From the NCBI GenBank assembly GCA_965198655.1, contig OZ240668.1, positions 2,418,001-2,482,000 of the forward strand: DNA of 64,000 nt, in the 5' to 3' direction. The notes under the pieces are model-generated. The model did no database searches and was not told the DNA's origin. It saw only the letters and a program-made list of their open reading frames with translations. Positions 17,397 through 25,674 of the stretch are shown in pieces. Within the stretch, counting starts at the first letter, position 1; each line of letters begins with the position of its first letter. Source of the stretch: Lichenicola sp965198655 (GTDB lineage: Bacteria > Pseudomonadota > Alphaproteobacteria > Acetobacterales > Acetobacteraceae). A program made the translations under genes and the position numbers.

Positions 17397-17596
17397 CATC
17401 GTCCGATCGAACCGGCCGGTCGAGCGGAGGGCGCCCGGTCGAGCGACATGCTGGGACGCGTTCCGTGAGCTGACGCGGACGGAACGCGTCCTGGAGCATC
17501 GTCCGATCCAACCGGCCCGGTCGAGCGGATGATGCTCGACCAAACAACACGCTGGAGCGTGTTCCATGAACTGACGCGAACGGAACGCGCTCCAGA
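17397..17596 (+). repeat. Two tandem 100-bp repeats with strong hairpins
   Basis: Copy 1 (17397-17496) and copy 2 (17497-17596) each begin CATCGTCCGATC and contain AACCGGCC...GGTCGAGCG, a 'GCTG...CGTTCC' arm and its complement. In copy 1 the arms are GGACGCGTTCCGT and ACGGAACGCGTCC; in copy 2, CTGGAGCGTGTTCC and GGAACGCGCTCCAG. The array starts 2 bp after the glyS stop codon, so it may terminate the glyQS transcript. The second copy runs into the next reading frame. Confidence 0.8.
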
Positions 17597-18173
17597 CGGG
17601 CGGCCGCCTTCCCCGGATGGCTGTGGGTCCGGCACGATCGCGGCGCTGCGGGCCGCGCTGGCCGGCAGCGACAGCACCACGGCGACGCTGGAACGATGGT
17701 GCGCGGCGCAGGGAATCGCCTGCCCGGGCGGCCTGGTGGCGCGGCGCCTGCCGGGCCCGGCGCGTCCGCCGGGGCGGCTGCGCCGGCAACGGCTGCGGCT
17801 GCGTGCGCACGAGCGGCTGCGCTACCGGCGCGTGCTGCTCCGCTGCGGCACGCTGGTGCTGTGCGAGGCGGAGAACTGGTACGTGCCGGAGCGGCTTCCG
17901 GCGTGGATGAACCGGCTGCTCGATCGCAGCACGATCCCGTTCGGCCGGGTGGTCGCCCCGCTCGGGTTCAGACGCCATCGCCTGTCCGTGCAGGTGCTGA
18001 GGGCTCAGGCCGGCGCCATCGGCCGCCAGGCGGTGCTGCGGCAACAAGCGATGCTGACGCGTGCCGACGGGCTGCCGTTCTGCGAGGTGGTGGAACGCTT
18101 CACCGACGCGCTTCTGGTCGAGCGGCATCGCGACGACGTGCCGCCCGGTCGGGATGCAGCCGCGGGGCGGTGA
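17529..18173 (+). CDS. Chorismate-lyase-like (UbiC-fold) protein
   Basis: The core from about residue 36 on resembles chorismate lyase-like proteins: IAALRAALAGSDSTTATLERWC, YRRVLLRCGTLVLCEAENWY, VPERLPAWMNRLL, STIPFGRVVAPLGFRRHRL. True UbiC converts chorismate to 4-hydroxybenzoate for ubiquinone; the invariant catalytic Arg and Glu cannot be assigned with confidence here, and related proteins of this fold lack known activity. The only upstream ATG (17529) lies inside the second 100-bp repeat, so the first ~30 residues may be repeat-derived or the true start may be a later GTG or other codon. Confidence 0.6.
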   Translation: MMLDQTTRWSVFHELTRTERAPDGRPPSPDGCGSGTIAALRAALAGSDSTTATLERWCAAQGIACPGGLVARRLPGPARPPGRLRRQRLRLRAHERLRYRRVLLRCGTLVLCEAENWYVPERLPAWMNRLLDRSTIPFGRVVAPLGFRRHRLSVQVLRAQAGAIGRQAVLRQQAMLTRADGLPFCEVVERFTDALLVERHRDDVPPGRDAAAGR

Positions 18174-18312
18174 CCGGACGCCGACATCGTCCTGGACCGG
18201 CATCGCCTCCGATGGCGCCGCGTGCGGTCGCGTCGCGCGCACATCCGGGCCCCGACGTCACGTCGTCGGTCGGGGTGCCGCCGGCCGGCTGCCGCGCCGG
18301 AGTCGGGCGCCG

Positions 18313-18483
18313 CTAGGGAGCGAGACCGCCGTTCAGGAGGGGCGGCCCTTGCGTGTTGGCGTGCGGCGCGTCGTTGGTGATCGGCCCGTCATACGACGAG
18401 GCGCAGGCGCCGAGCTGCAGGCAGAGCGCGCCGGCGAGGACGCACCGGATGGTCCACGCAAGCGGCAGTGGAAGGGTGCGCAT
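18313..18483 (-). CDS. Small lipoprotein
   Basis: A 56-residue protein with a signal peptide ending in a lipobox, LCLQLGACASS, with Cys27 the predicted lipidated residue. The mature part is about 30 residues, polar and proline-rich, with no recognisable domain. ATG 18483 gives a normal leader with an Arg at position 2. It lies alone between the UbiC-like gene and a long gene-poor stretch. Confidence 0.55.
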   Translation of the reverse strand: MRTLPLPLAWTIRCVLAGALCLQLGACASSYDGPITNDAPHANTQGPPLLNGGLAP

Positions 18484-19122
18484 GGGTTTCGACCTGTCCT
18501 GTCCGGGGCGACTGACCGGCCCAACAAGCGGACGCCTGCCCAGTTGCCCGGTGGCGGCGATCGTGATCGCCCCCCCATCGGGGCAGGCGGACCATGATCG
18601 GGGCGGCGGCGAAGCGGAGGTGATGCGGCCCGCGCAGCGACGAGGCGGACGGAACGCCCGCGATGCCGCGCCCGTCAGGCCACGGCTGTCGTTGGCGGCA
18701 CAGCGACCTGTCAGGCTTGTGATGCCGCTCAGCACTCGGAGCCATCGTATGGCTCGACCAGCGACGCGGCCTCTGCCGCAATCCATGCAGCCGTCCCGGT
18801 GATCCCGTTGGCCTACAGCCCGCCCCAACAAGGCCACCCGACGGAGACCCCATGATTGCCGCTCGTGTGCGCCTGCGGGACGACGGGAGCCGCTTCCGAC
18901 GGATGGCCGAGTGCCCGCCGATGACGCCGGCGCGGTCCGGTTTCCTGCAGCACGCCTCGCCGAGCATGGTGGACTGGATCGATATCGCGTTCGGTGGCAC
19001 GCGTTCCCAAGCGGCGTCACGGCTTGGTCCGGCACCGATGAAGGGTTCCCGATGATCCAGGTCCGTCCTCCTGCCGTTCCCGGACGATCCTCGCCGCGCG
19101 GCGGCCGGTAGAAGGAAGCGCC
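18484..19122. other. Gene-poor interval before the OPT transporter
   Basis: No recognisable gene or RNA is seen here. One 67-codon frame (18852-19055, + strand) starts at an ATG with GGAG about six bases upstream, but its product (MIAARVRLRDDGSRFRRMAE...) has no family resemblance and the interval has no other coding signs. The last 20 bases supply the GGAAG ribosome-binding site of the OPT gene. Confidence 0.4.
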
Positions 19123-21129
19123 GTGTTCGACGCCGATTCGAGCAACCCGCACCACTCCTTGAGCAACCAGCGCCGGGTCGAGATGACGGTCCGCGGGCTG
19201 CTGCTCGGGGCCGCGATCACGATCGTCTTCATGGGCGCCAACCTCTACATGGGCCTGAAGACGGGGATGACCTTCTCGTCCTCCATCCCGGCCGCGGTCA
19301 TCTCGATGGCGATGCTGCGGCTGCTGGGACAAGCCTCGATCCTGGAGAACAACATCGTCCAGACCCAGGCCTCGGCCGCGGGCACGCTGTGCAACGTCAT
19401 CCTGGTGCTGCCGGGGCTGGTGATCATCGGCCAGTGGCACGGGTTCCCGTTCTGGCAGACCATGCTGGTCTGCCTGCTGGGCGGCCTGCTCGGCGTGATG
19501 TTCTCGGTGCCGCTGCGCCGGACCATGGTGGCGGGCAGCGACCTACCGTTCCCCGAGGGCGTGGCGGCGGCCGAGGTTCTGCGCGCAGGCCACGACGAGA
19601 GCGGGTCCGAGGGCGGGATCCGGCTGCTGCTGGCGGGCGGTGCTGCGGCGGGCGCGTTCAACCTGTGCAGCAGCGGCCTGCGCGTGCTGGGCGACGGGCT
19701 GTCCTCCTTCACCACCGTGGGCGGCGCGGTGTTCGAAGCCGGCACCGGCTTCTCCCTGGCGCTGGTCGGCGTCGGCTACCTGGTGGGCATCGCCGCCTGC
19801 CTGTCGCTCCTGATCGGGGCGGTGCTGGCCTGGGGCGTGGCGGTGCCGATCCTGACCGCACTTCATCCGGTGGCGGGACTGGCGCCGGACAAGGCGGCGC
19901 TGGCGGTGTGGACCGCGCAGGTGCGGCTGATCGGGGCCGGCATCATCGCGGTCGGCGCGGTGTGGACGGTGGCCACCCTGGCCAAGCCGATCATGGCCAG
20001 CATCGTCCACGGCCTCGAAACGGTGCGCGAGGCGCGAAAAGGCCGTGAGCAGCCGCGGCAGGAGCGCGACATCCCGATCACCTGGGTGGCGGCGGCGTCG
20101 GCGGCGCTGGCCCTGCCGATCGGCGGGCTATTCGCCTGGTTCGCCGCGCCGCAGATGGCACAGCTCGGCCTGCCGCTGTATCTCGCGCTGGTCGTGGGGA
20201 CGGCGCTGTTCACGGTGCTGTTCGGCTTCCTGATGGCGGCGGCCTGCGGCTACATGGCCGGGCTGCTGGGCTCGTCCAGCAGCCCGATCTCGGGCATCGG
20301 CATCCTCACCACCATGCTGGCGGCGCTGGTGCTGGGGCTGGTGCTGCGTCATGCGCAGGCGGGTGCCGGGCCGGACGGGCAGCGCTTCGCGATCGGGCTC
20401 GGGCTGTTCGTCACCGCGGCGATCGTTACCGTCGCCTCCATCGCCAACGACAACCTGCAGGACCTGAAGACCGGGCAGATGGTGGACGCGACGCCCTGGC
20501 TGCAGCAGGTGGCGCTGCTGGTGGGGGTGTGCGTGGGCGCGCTGGTGGTGGCCCCGCTGCTCGCCCTGCTCTACCACGCCTATGGCTTCGTCGGCGCCAT
20601 GCCGCGTCCGGGCATGGACCAGAACAGTGCCATGGCGGCGCCGCAGGCCTCGCTGATGTCGGGCATCGCCAAAGGGATCTTCGACCGCACCCTGCCCTGG
20701 ACCATGGTGCTGACCGGCATCGCGCTGGGCAGCGTGCTGATCGGCCTGGACGAGTGGCTGCGCCGTCGCGGCCGTCAGCTTCCGGTGCTGACGGTCGGGA
20801 TCGGCATGTACCTGCCGCTGAGCGTGGTGATCACCATCGCCATCGGCGGCGTGCTCGGCTGGCTGGGAACGGGCGCGCTCCGTCGCGCCCGGGCCGACGA
20901 CGAGGCGAACGCGCAGGTGCGCCGGCGCGGGGTCCTGGTGGCGGCGGGCTTCCTGGTCGGCGAAAGCTTCGTCGGCATCCTGATCGCCGCGGTCGACGCT
21001 GCGACCGGGCATGGCGGGTCCCTGACCCTCACGGGCGCCGGCTTCGCGCCGGTGGCGACGGGGCTGGGCCTGGCCACGTTCGGGACCGCGGCGGTGCTGT
21101 TCTACCGCCTGGTGTCGCGGCCGGCCTGA
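19123..21129 (+). CDS. OPT-family oligopeptide / metal-chelate transporter
   Basis: A 668-residue, highly hydrophobic inner-membrane protein with roughly 14-16 predicted helices. The N-terminal block MTVRGLLLGAAITIVFMGAN, then YMGLKTGMTFSSSIPAAVIS, and NNIVQTQASAAG are hallmark OPT sequences; SDLPFPEGVAAAEVL and GSSSSPISGIGIL appear later. Bacterial OPT members import peptides or, in the YSL branch, metal-siderophore-like chelates using the proton gradient; the branch cannot be settled here. The GTG start has GGAAG about six bases upstream. It converges on egtD. Confidence 0.88.
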   Translation: MFDADSSNPHHSLSNQRRVEMTVRGLLLGAAITIVFMGANLYMGLKTGMTFSSSIPAAVISMAMLRLLGQASILENNIVQTQASAAGTLCNVILVLPGLVIIGQWHGFPFWQTMLVCLLGGLLGVMFSVPLRRTMVAGSDLPFPEGVAAAEVLRAGHDESGSEGGIRLLLAGGAAAGAFNLCSSGLRVLGDGLSSFTTVGGAVFEAGTGFSLALVGVGYLVGIAACLSLLIGAVLAWGVAVPILTALHPVAGLAPDKAALAVWTAQVRLIGAGIIAVGAVWTVATLAKPIMASIVHGLETVREARKGREQPRQERDIPITWVAAASAALALPIGGLFAWFAAPQMAQLGLPLYLALVVGTALFTVLFGFLMAAACGYMAGLLGSSSSPISGIGILTTMLAALVLGLVLRHAQAGAGPDGQRFAIGLGLFVTAAIVTVASIANDNLQDLKTGQMVDATPWLQQVALLVGVCVGALVVAPLLALLYHAYGFVGAMPRPGMDQNSAMAAPQASLMSGIAKGIFDRTLPWTMVLTGIALGSVLIGLDEWLRRRGRQLPVLTVGIGMYLPLSVVITIAIGGVLGWLGTGALRRARADDEANAQVRRRGVLVAAGFLVGESFVGILIAAVDAATGHGGSLTLTGAGFAPVATGLGLATFGTAAVLFYRLVSRPA

Positions 21130-21149
21130 GCGCCGGCCGGGCGCTCTTA

Positions 21150-21206
21150 AGCCAGGGCGCTGCCCTGGACCCGCTCAAGGGGAAGCCTTGAGAGTCCAGT
21201 TGTTTC
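21150..21206 (+). repeat. Decayed copy of the dispersed intergenic repeat
   Basis: CCAGGGC-GCTG-CCCTGGACCC and a CTCAAGG...CCTTGAG stem correspond to the first two hairpins of the repeat family seen at 1625, 12061, 50475 and 53920, but the later stems are missing. It sits between the convergent stops of the OPT gene and egtD, the same type of location as the other copies. Confidence 0.55.
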
Positions 21207-21233
21207 AAAACATTAGTGTTAAAGGCTTGGTCA

Positions 21234-22202
21234 TCAGTTGCGGAGCAGGTGCAGGCTGAACAGCCCGTCCGCATCCACCCAGCAGCGCACCGGCTCCCAG
21301 CCAGCCTCGCGGACCACCGCCCGGAAGCTGTCCGGATCGTACTTGTGGGAGCTGTCGGTGTGGATGCTCTCGCCAGCCTTGAAGCGGACGAGCTCGCCGC
21401 CGATCCGGTACTCCGCGGCCGATAAGGCGACCAGGTGCGCCTCCACGTGCGGCGGGTCGGAGAACACACGCGCCTCGAAGCGGAAATTGCCGGGATCGAG
21501 CGTGCCGCCCAGCTCGCGCGCGATCCGGACCAGCAGGTTGCCGTGGAACGCCGCCATCAGGCCGTCCGCGCCATCGTAGGCGCGCGACAGGGTGGCCGGG
21601 TCGCGGTTCGGGTCGATGCCGATTAGGAACCAGCCCGGGCCCAGGGCGGCGCGGGCGCGCGACAGGAAGGCGACGACGTCCCGCCGCTCGAAGTTGCCGA
21701 CCGCGGTGCCGGGAAAGAAGCCAAGAACCGGCCCGTCGCACGGCAGCGGCGGCAGCACGAGCGGCCGCGTGTAGTCGCCGACGACCGGGATCACGGCCAG
21801 ATTGGGATAGTCGCGCGCGATCCGGCCCGCGGCCTCGGCCAGGAAGGCCTCGGCGATCTCGATCGCGACGTAGCGCCGCGGCCGCTCGAAGGCGTCGAGC
21901 AGGATCCGGATCTTGTGGCTGGCGCCGCTGCCGAACTCGACCAGGCTCACCTCGGGACCGACGAGGCGGGCGATCTCGCCGGCCTCGCGCCGGAGCAGCG
22001 CCGTTTCGCGGCCGGTCGGGTAGTAGTCGCGGCTGTCGCAGATCCGGTCGAACAGCTCCGATCCGGTCTGGTCCCACAGGCACTTGCCCGGGATCGACTT
22101 CGGCGTCCGTGCGAGGCCGCGCAGCACGTCGGCGAGGAAGCCGGCCTGGTCCTCCGCAGGCAGGTCCGTGGCCGGTTCCGGCTGGCCGTCCATGGCGGTC
22201 AT
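21234..22202 (-). CDS. egtD: L-histidine N(alpha)-methyltransferase (EgtD-like)
   Basis: EgtD trimethylates histidine to hercynine using SAM, the first step of ergothioneine synthesis. The 322-residue protein has the family signatures WDQTGSELFDRIC followed by DYYPTGRE (43-66), the SAM-binding VEFGSGASHKIRILLDAF (88-105), GFFPGTAVGNFE and DPNRDPATL in the middle, and a C-terminal GESIHTDSSHKY that matches the histidine-pocket region. No EgtB sulfoxide synthase is visible nearby, so the pathway may be split or the enzyme may serve another purpose. It follows the methyltransferase gene at 22237 by 34 bp and is probably cotranscribed with it. Confidence 0.88.
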   Translation of the reverse strand: MTAMDGQPEPATDLPAEDQAGFLADVLRGLARTPKSIPGKCLWDQTGSELFDRICDSRDYYPTGRETALLRREAGEIARLVGPEVSLVEFGSGASHKIRILLDAFERPRRYVAIEIAEAFLAEAAGRIARDYPNLAVIPVVGDYTRPLVLPPLPCDGPVLGFFPGTAVGNFERRDVVAFLSRARAALGPGWFLIGIDPNRDPATLSRAYDGADGLMAAFHGNLLVRIARELGGTLDPGNFRFEARVFSDPPHVEAHLVALSAAEYRIGGELVRFKAGESIHTDSSHKYDPDSFRAVVREAGWEPVRCWVDADGLFSLHLLRN

Positions 22203-22236
22203 GTTCTTCCCGTCACCGACATCAGGCGGCCCAGCA

Positions 22237-23178
22237 TCAGGCGGGGCGCGTCGCCGTCAGCACCACCAGCGCGATCCGGTCGGTGTGGTCGTAGGGAGGA
22301 TGGGCCAGCTCCTCCCCGAACACGTCGGGATCGACCTCGCGGTAGCCGGTCCGATATCCCGCCTCGCGCAGCGGCGGCTCGACCGCGGCCCGGAACGGGT
22401 CGTAACCGTTCTCGATCGCGATCCCGGTGAACAACAACAGCGTGCCGCCCGGCGCCAGCCGCTCGCTCGCGGACCGGACGATGGCGATGGCGAGGTCGGC
22501 GCCGAGCGCGCCGCCGCCGTGGCGGTAGGCACGGCCCCTGTCGTCGATCAGGTAGGGCGGATGCGCGACCACGAGGTCGAACGAGCCCTCCACGTCGGAC
22601 AGGAGGTTGCTGTGGCAACAGCGGAGGTTGGACAGGTCGGCCAGCGCGGCGTTCACGGCGGTGAGCCGGAGCGCTGTGTCGTTGATGTCGACCGCCAGCA
22701 CCTCGGCCGTCGGGACGCGTGCTGCGATGCGCAGCGCCGCCGGGCCGGCGCCGGTGCAGATGTCCACCGCGCGCCGGATCGGATGGGGGTTGCGGTCGAG
22801 CCAGGCCTCCACCGCGTCGACGAACTTGTAGGTGTCGGGCCCGAAGAACACCGCGTCGGTGGCGGTGGTGGGAAATGCCGAGTGCAGAAAGGAAAGCTCG
22901 CCCAGGGTGGACAGGCGCACCAGGCTGCGACAGGTCTCGCCCCCCTGCTCCAGGACGCCGGCCTCGCGCATCAGGTCGAACAAGCCGGGCGGCAGCAGCT
23001 CGGGATGGAACGGCCGGCTCCAGCCGAACACGCCCCCGAGGTCGCGCGCGACCGCGTTCTCCGGGCGGGCGTTCACCCGCGCGTGGCTGGCAGGCGTGAT
23101 GGTGGTGAACCGGTATCCGGTCGCACGCACCGCGCGGGCGAGGCGCAGGAGCGCGTCGGCGTTCTGTCCAAGGTCCAA
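22237..23178 (-). CDS. Class I SAM-dependent methyltransferase with HPPY motif
   Basis: A 313-residue protein. The Rossmann core shows AVDICTGAGPAALRIAA (SAM motif I), LAVDINDTALRLTAVNAAL and the catalytic-type DLVVAHPPYL, in place of NPPY in the HemK/PrmC group of amide or adenine N-methyltransferases. The N-terminal ~125 residues do not match a family I recognise but include VFFGPDTYKFVDAVEAWL before the core. The likely substrate is a protein or small-molecule nitrogen. The start appears to be TTG 23178; no ATG lies near it. It precedes egtD. Confidence 0.7.
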   Translation of the reverse strand: MDLGQNADALLRLARAVRATGYRFTTITPASHARVNARPENAVARDLGGVFGWSRPFHPELLPPGLFDLMREAGVLEQGGETCRSLVRLSTLGELSFLHSAFPTTATDAVFFGPDTYKFVDAVEAWLDRNPHPIRRAVDICTGAGPAALRIAARVPTAEVLAVDINDTALRLTAVNAALADLSNLRCCHSNLLSDVEGSFDLVVAHPPYLIDDRGRAYRHGGGALGADLAIAIVRSASERLAPGGTLLLFTGIAIENGYDPFRAAVEPPLREAGYRTGYREVDPDVFGEELAHPPYDHTDRIALVVLTATRPA

Positions 23179-23324
23179 ACCGGCGATCCCAGTTTTTCAG
23201 GTTGGGGCGAGGTTAGACAGGTTCCGGCACGCCGGCCAACCCGGCGGGGCGGCGCGATCCGGCGAAGATGGCCCGGTGCCGATCACAGTCGGGTGCGACC
23301 CGGGCCGGCATGACCGTGTCCCGC

Positions 23325-23795
23325 TCACCGCTCCCGCTGCCGCGCGGCCAGCGCGCCGAGGGCCAACCCCGCGGCCATGGCGGCATAGGCGACGGCCATC
23401 GCCCGCTTCGACAGCACCAACTCCCAGCCCGGCGTGAAACGCCTGGGCGTGGCGCCGTAATCGACCGCGGCGGCGAAGGCGGATAGGGCCACGGCGTCGC
23501 GCAGCGCCGGCAGGAGGCGCAGCGTCCGCCTTTGGACGATGGCGCGCTCGAACAAAACCGCCCAGAACAGGGTGGCGGCGTGGTGGGTGACGTAGCCGAG
23601 TGCTGTGTGCCGCAGGTCGGCGCGCACGACGGTGGCCGCCGCCGTCCCGTTCAGCCAGTGGCTGGTGGCGTTGACCGGTTGCAGCGCGCCACGGCCTTCC
23701 AGCCGCGCGACCAGGGCCAGCGCCGCCGTGGAGGTGGCGCTGGCGACGCTGCCGGACAGGAGGGCGCGTCGCAGGACGGGGATCCAGGTCGCCAT
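23325..23795 (-). CDS. Small integral membrane protein after the polyketide operon
   Basis: A 156-residue protein with about four hydrophobic segments and a basic N-terminus (MATWIPVLRRALLSG). The motif NATSHWLNG and HTALGYVTHHAATLFWAVLF, with several His residues facing membrane segments, is distinctive but I do not know its family. ATG 23795 or 23807 may be the start. It lies 29 bp after the flavoprotein gene on the same strand, so it may be the fourth gene of the type III PKS operon; a role in handling a lipophilic product would fit, but that is inference. Confidence 0.55.
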   Translation of the reverse strand: MATWIPVLRRALLSGSVASATSTAALALVARLEGRGALQPVNATSHWLNGTAAATVVRADLRHTALGYVTHHAATLFWAVLFERAIVQRRTLRLLPALRDAVALSAFAAAVDYGATPRRFTPGWELVLSKRAMAVAYAAMAAGLALGALAARQRER

Positions 23796-23824
23796 TGGCG
23801 GCTCCATCGTCGGGTACGGGCGGA

Positions 23825-24955
23825 TCAGGCGAGCAGGCCGCTGCGGTGCAGGGCGTGGTCCGGGATGCGCGTGGCGGCGGCGACGCGGGCGGCCAGCGCC
23901 GGCAGGACAACAGCGGCGGCGACAACGGCGTGCTGCACCGGACGGTGCATGGCGGCGCGGGACAACAGCGTGGCGCCCCTCACCTGGCCGGCCACGTCGC
24001 GGCGCAGCGCCGCCGCCAGTGCCGCCGGCCCGGCGCCGTCCGCGAGCAGGCCGTCGCACAAGGCGGCGCTGTGCAGGGCGATCGACATGCCGTCGCCGGT
24101 AAAGGAGGGGATCACCGCGGCCTGGTCGCCGAGGCGCCACACCCTGTCGTCAGCGGCGGCGACCAGGCCATACGGGATGGCAGCAATCGTCAGCGGGCGG
24201 GGCCACAGCGGCTCGGACCCGGCGAGGCGGCGGCGCAGCAGCGGGGCGTCGTCGCCGATCGCGCGCAACAGAGCCTCCCAGGTGCCGCCGAGTGCCGCCA
24301 GGCGGCGGCGGCGGACCAGCAGGCAAAGGGTGGCATGGGCGTCGGACACCAGTTGCAGCCCGGCATAGCCGCCGCGGAACAGGGTCAGCTCGACATGGCC
24401 GTCGACGGCGCGGCGCTGCTCGGCATCGAGGCGGAGATGCAGCTTGTACCCGACCAGGTCGTTCTGCCGGCCGGGCGCCCGGCGCCAGCCGCGCAGGTCG
24501 TGCTTGCCGGTGGCGAGCGCCGCCTCGGCCGCGTCGAGCAGGGTGCCGTCCTCCAGCCGGATGCGGTGGCCGTCCCCGTACGGGTCGAGCGCGCGGGCGC
24601 GCCGGCCGCGCAGCACGGTGGCGCCGGCTCCGGCGGCGCGGGCGAGCAGGGCGTCGTCCAGCACGCGGCGGGACAGGCCCATGCCCTCGAACGGCAGGGT
24701 CGCAATGGCGGTGCGTCGGCCGGCGGACAAGCGCACGCGCCCGATCGGCACGCCCCCGAGCGCGTGGGGATCGAGGCCGAGCGCTGCCAAGTGCAGCAGC
24801 GCCTCGCGCGACAGGAACTCGCCGCACACCTTGTCGTGCGGCCCCCGCTCGCGCTCGATCAGCACCACCCGCCTGCCCCGCCCGGCGGCACGCAGCGCCA
24901 GCGCGCCACCGGCGAGGCCGCCGCCGATCACGGCGAGGTCGGCGGCGGCCGTCAC
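23825..24955 (-). CDS. FAD-dependent monooxygenase/reductase of the type III PKS operon
   Basis: A 376-residue flavoprotein resembling geranylgeranyl-reductase/PHBH-type enzymes: LAVIGGGLAGGALALRAAGR binds FAD at the N-terminus, followed by VVLIERE, KVCGEFLS, and the second FAD motif WRLGDQAAVIPSFTGDGMSIAL near residue 300. The GTG start at 24955 overlaps the methyltransferase stop (GTGA). In the srs operon of Streptomyces griseus a comparable flavoprotein hydroxylates an alkylresorcinol on the way to a quinone; the same job is proposed here by context. Confidence 0.8.
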   Translation of the reverse strand: MTAAADLAVIGGGLAGGALALRAAGRGRRVVLIERERGPHDKVCGEFLSREALLHLAALGLDPHALGGVPIGRVRLSAGRRTAIATLPFEGMGLSRRVLDDALLARAAGAGATVLRGRRARALDPYGDGHRIRLEDGTLLDAAEAALATGKHDLRGWRRAPGRQNDLVGYKLHLRLDAEQRRAVDGHVELTLFRGGYAGLQLVSDAHATLCLLVRRRRLAALGGTWEALLRAIGDDAPLLRRRLAGSEPLWPRPLTIAAIPYGLVAAADDRVWRLGDQAAVIPSFTGDGMSIALHSAALCDGLLADGAGPAALAAALRRDVAGQVRGATLLSRAAMHRPVQHAVVAAAVVLPALAARVAAATRIPDHALHRSGLLA

Positions 24956-25674
24956 GCGCGGCGCGGCTGGAAACGGGTGACGCACAGGCGGAACGGCAGC
25001 CACCATTGGACGTGCGCCGCCTCGGAGCCGAGGCCGGCGCGGAACAGCAGCCGTCGCCAGTCGGCGCGGGAAAAGCCGCGGCCGATCGAGACCGGGCCGT
25101 CATGCTGCACAAAGCGGTGCCAGCCGGCGAGGCGCGACCAGGCGCGGAACGCCCGGTACGGCAGCCAGTGCCGCTCGAGGTCGTTGACGAACCAGCCGAG
25201 CGTGGCGTTGGCCTCCATCCAGCGCAGGAACCGGACCACGCCGTCGTCGTCGAGGTGATGGGCGAATAGGGAGGACAGCACCAGGTCGGGCGGCTCGTCG
25301 GGCCGGTAGTCGAAGATGTCGGCGGTGACCCAGCGGATCGGCTGGCGCGTGGGGGGTGCCGTCTCTCCGGCGGCACGTGCCCAGGGCGACAGGTCCACGC
25401 TGGTCATGTCGAGCGACACCCCGCGCCGCGCCGCCCAGCGGTCGATCCGGCGCAGGGCATCGCCGTAGCCGCCGCCGACGTCGAGGATACGCAGCGGTCT
25501 GCCCGGTGGGCGGCGGCGCAGCGCGTCGCGAAGGAAGCGCAGGGTCGGGCGGTACGCCCCGGTGAGCCGGTTGACCCGGGACAGGTCGAGCAGGCAGGCG
25601 CGGAACTCGTCCGGGCCGCAGGGCTCGGTGTCCATCAGCTCGGGCAACAGCACCCGCTCGGCGAAGCGGCTCAT
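24952..25674 (-). CDS. SAM-dependent methyltransferase of the type III PKS operon
   Basis: A 240-residue class I methyltransferase. SAM motif I is LRILDVGGGYGDALRRID (about 63-80), followed by VDLSPWARAAGE and DLVLSSLFAHHLDDDGVVRF. Its ATG (25674) overlaps the PKS stop and its stop overlaps the flavoprotein GTG, so all three are translationally coupled. Placement between PKS and flavoprotein suggests methylation of a phenolic polyketide. The catalytic target is not readable from sequence. Confidence 0.82.
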   Translation of the reverse strand: MSRFAERVLLPELMDTEPCGPDEFRACLLDLSRVNRLTGAYRPTLRFLRDALRRRPPGRPLRILDVGGGYGDALRRIDRWAARRGVSLDMTSVDLSPWARAAGETAPPTRQPIRWVTADIFDYRPDEPPDLVLSSLFAHHLDDDGVVRFLRWMEANATLGWFVNDLERHWLPYRAFRAWSRLAGWHRFVQHDGPVSIGRGFSRADWRRLLFRAGLGSEAAHVQWWLPFRLCVTRFQPRRA

